A stretch of 64,000 bases of DNA, taken from contig NZ_JAGIQA010000012.1 of the NCBI RefSeq assembly GCF_017814975.1, positions 1-64,000 of the forward strand, given 5' to 3'. This document shows, piece after piece, positions 61,855-64,000 of the stretch (position 1 is its first letter; each line of letters opens with the position of its first letter). This stretch comes from Cupriavidus consociatus (GTDB taxonomy: Bacteria > Pseudomonadota > Gammaproteobacteria > Burkholderiales > Burkholderiaceae). Under the pieces are notes generated by a model, which was not told the origin of the DNA, did no database searches, and worked only from the letters and a program-made list of their open reading frames with translations. A program made the position numbers and the translations under genes.

Positions 61855-63047
61855 GGCACCGTGCCCGACGACAGCCCGGCCTTGTGGCAGACCACCTGGT
61901 AGATCGACATCTTGTCGGTCTCGAAGGCATGCGAGCAGCCGGCCAGGTAGACGCGCCAGATGCGGTACTTCTTCTCGCCAACCATATCACGGATGGTTTC
62001 GCCCTTCGCCTCGAAATTATCGGCCCAGTGGCGCAGCGTCTGCGCGTAGTGGCGGCGCAGCAGTTCCACGTCGAACGCTTCCAGGCCGCCTTGCTCCAGT
62101 GTCTTCAGTACCAGCCCGATGTGCGGCAGTTCTCCTTGCGGGAACACGTAGCGGTCCATGAACTCAGCGCCGTCCATCGGCGTCTGGCCGTTGTCGGGAT
62201 CGGGCGAGGTGATGCCGTGGTTCATCGCGTAGCCGTCATCGGCCAGCAGTTCGCGCATGCGGCGGAAGTACCCGGGCAGGTTTTCCTTGCCCACATGCTC
62301 GAACATGCCGACGCTGGTGATGCGGTCGAAGGCGCCGGTGGTGTCGCGGTAATCCTGCAGCCGGATCTCGATGCGGTCGGACAGTCCTGCCGCCTTGACG
62401 CGCTCGGTGGCCAGCTCGAACTGGTTCTGCGACAGCGTGATGCCCACGCAGCGCGCCCCGTATTTCTGCGCGGCGCGCAGCACCAGCGCGCCCCAGCCGC
62501 AACCGATATCCAGCAGCGTCTGCCCCGGCTGCAGCTGGATCTTGGTCAGGATATGGTCGATCTTCTTGAGCTGCGCAGTGGCCAGGTCCTCGTCGCCGTT
62601 CTCGAAATAGGCGCACGAATACACCATGTTGGGATCGAGCCAGAGCTTGTAGAAGTCGTTGGAGACATCGTAGTGATACTGGATCGATTCCCTGTCTTCC
62701 TGCTTGGTGTGCGAGAAATGCTGCGCCACCCTGGCCAGCGCGCCGCCGGCCCGCCGCCTGGCGGCCGCCGACATGCCGTAGCCCACCTTGATGATGTCGG
62801 CCAGCCGCCCGTCGAAATCGATCTTGCCCTGCACGTAGGCCTCGCCCAGGTTGTCGAGGCTCGGCGTCAGCAGCAGCGGCAGTGCCGCGGCCTCGCGCAC
62901 GGTCAGCGTGACCTGCGGCTTGTCGAAATGGCCAAGGGCATATTCGGTGCCATTCCACAGGCGCAAGCAGACCGGCAGGTTGGCATTGTCACGCAGGTCG
63001 GCGATCCAGCTGTCGAGTTGCTTTTCCAGGGCTTGCTTGAAAAACAT
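61806..63047 (-). CDS. cfa: Cyclopropane-fatty-acyl-phospholipid synthase
   Basis: A 413-residue SAM-dependent enzyme that adds a methylene bridge to unsaturated fatty-acyl chains of membrane phospholipids. GGGAGGTAAAGCGC precedes the ATG. The N-terminal domain is followed by the methyltransferase core with LLDIGCGWGALVLRAAQ, GITLSQNQFELA and VGMFEHVGKENLPGYF. The family motifs QYHYDVSNDFYKLWLDPNMVYSCAYF and YVFPQGELPHI are also present. It supports membrane stability in stationary phase and acid. Confidence 0.96.
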   Translation of the reverse strand: MFFKQALEKQLDSWIADLRDNANLPVCLRLWNGTEYALGHFDKPQVTLTVREAAALPLLLTPSLDNLGEAYVQGKIDFDGRLADIIKVGYGMSAAARRRAGGALARVAQHFSHTKQEDRESIQYHYDVSNDFYKLWLDPNMVYSCAYFENGDEDLATAQLKKIDHILTKIQLQPGQTLLDIGCGWGALVLRAAQKYGARCVGITLSQNQFELATERVKAAGLSDRIEIRLQDYRDTTGAFDRITSVGMFEHVGKENLPGYFRRMRELLADDGYAMNHGITSPDPDNGQTPMDGAEFMDRYVFPQGELPHIGLVLKTLEQGGLEAFDVELLRRHYAQTLRHWADNFEAKGETIRDMVGEKKYRIWRVYLAGCSHAFETDKMSIYQVVCHKAGLSSGTVPWSRRYIYGQPIGRND

Positions 63048-63260
63048 GCGCTTTACCTCCCGATGGTTGCGGCACGCGCTCGACCGATCCTCCGGACAAG
63101 GCAGGTACTGCCCCGAGCCTTGACCCGAGTCCGTCGCGAGCGCTTGCGTAAAATTCACCAAGCGACGCCAGTCCCACTTTAGTCGAATTCCGCGGGCAGT
63201 GCAGCGCACCCTCGGGAAGCCCCCGGGACAGACCCGTTCGGACCTCCGGTGGCCAGCGCG

Positions 63261-63899
63261 TCAGGGCGACAGGCGCACGATCTGCCAGGCTCCGCCTGGG
63301 TGGACGCGATAGACGATGCGGTCATGCAGGCGCGACGGACGCCCCTGCCAGAACTCCAGTGCGGTCGGCACCAGCCGGTAGCCGCCCCAGTGCGGCGGGC
63401 GCGGCGGGTTGTCGCCGAACTTGCTGCGGTATTCCTGCTCGCGCTGCTCCAGCACGTCGCGGCCGGGCACTTCGCGGCTTTGTTCGGAAGCCCACGCGCC
63501 CACGCGCGAGCCGAGGGGGCGCGAGGCGAAATAGACGTCGCTCTCGTCGTCGGCAACTTTTTCAACAATGCCTTCCACGCGCACCTGGCGCTCCAGCTGC
63601 ACCCAGTGGAACAGCAGCGCGGCGCGCGGGTTTGCCGCCAGGTCCAGCCCTTTGCGGCTCTCGTAGTTGGTGAAGAAGGTGAAACCGCGGTCGTCAATGC
63701 CCTTGAGCAGCACGATGCGTGCCGAGGGCTGGCCATCGCCGCTGACGGTGGCCAGCGTCATGGCATTGGGTTCGGGCAGCTTGGCCGTGACCGCCTCGTC
63801 GAACCAGCGCTTGAACTGGCTCATCGGATCGGGGGCCACGTCGGTTTCGGACAGCGAGCCCAGGACATAGGTACGGCGGAGGTCGGCGAGTTGAGTCAT
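63261..63899 (-). CDS. pdxH: Pyridoxamine 5'-phosphate oxidase
   Basis: A 212-residue FMN enzyme that makes pyridoxal 5'-phosphate. Motifs are [66 protein letters not shown], and the C-terminal [30 protein letters not shown]. The start at 63899 fits the family, though no strong ribosome binding site is seen. From 63900 to the window end there is only non-coding DNA. Confidence 0.97.
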   Translation of the reverse strand: MTQLADLRRTYVLGSLSETDVAPDPMSQFKRWFDEAVTAKLPEPNAMTLATVSGDGQPSARIVLLKGIDDRGFTFFTNYESRKGLDLAANPRAALLFHWVQLERQVRVEGIVEKVADDESDVYFASRPLGSRVGAWASEQSREVPGRDVLEQREQEYRSKFGDNPPRPPHWGGYRLVPTALEFWQGRPSRLHDRIVYRVHPGGAWQIVRLSP

Positions 63900-64000
63900 G
63901 TCGCAATCATCGGAGAATCGGTCGGGATGCGCGGCGAGCCCGGGGGCGAGGGCGCAGGTCCGGCTGATTCGAGTATAGCGAATGCTTCGCGGGCCGCATT

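Overview
The window is high-GC, densely coded DNA that fits a Cupriavidus/Ralstonia-type betaproteobacterial chromosome. The Tol-Pal order, the glyA-nrdR-rib-nusB neighbourhood, an intracellular PHA depolymerase with a cysteine nucleophile, and the kynBUA/kynR cluster all point that way. No prophage, insertion sequence, CRISPR array or plasmid function is visible.

Layout. 1-2.4 kb: a TetR-RND efflux operon (RND pump cut by the window edge). 2.6-5.5 kb: a YkgJ-like protein, a DUF1439 lipoprotein, uppP, trmB and tRNA-Gly(CCC). 5.7-13.6 kb: small hypotheticals, an aldose-epimerase-like protein, PHA depolymerase, GST, acetoacetyl-CoA synthetase and ubiD. 13.9-16.6 kb: a lytic transglycosylase behind a long hairpin-rich leader, then an aminotransferase. 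16.7-21 kb: ribD-ribE-ribBA-ribH-nusB. 21-32.7 kb: two back-to-back minor-pilin sets, one leftward with a short PilY1-like protein and one rightward with full-length PilY1. 32.7-34.8 kb: nrdR and glyA, the latter with a ZTP riboswitch. 35-42.7 kb: ybgC-tolQRAB-pal-cpoB, queC, a YeeE/YedE transporter and tRNA-Lys(UUU). 43-50.5 kb: a GGDEF/EAL sensor, a YqjD/YqjE-like stress operon, a peroxiredoxin, and gcdH with a divergent IclR regulator. 50.6-54.2 kb: tryptophan-to-anthranilate genes kynBUA with kynR. 54.2-60.1 kb: a divergent catabolic cluster. 60.1-63.9 kb: msrA, DUF72, cfa and pdxH.

The strongest candidate for an undescribed system is the 54.2-60.1 kb cluster. A MarR regulator and a flavin reductase run left. 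A NicX-like ring-cleaving dioxygenase, a NicD-like hydrolase, an acyl-CoA-dehydrogenase-fold protein with no visible catalytic glutamate, and an acyl-CoA ligase run right in overlapping frames. A perfect palindrome covers the flavin-reductase start codon between the two arms. No complete nicotinate or picolinate pathway is present, so a different N-heteroaromatic or CoA-linked substrate is likely. Other notable points are the hairpin-rich leader before the transglycosylase, the ZTP riboswitch on glyA, the paired pilin sets between nrdR and ribD, and a RibBA whose GTP cyclohydrolase II domain has lost its zinc cysteines.
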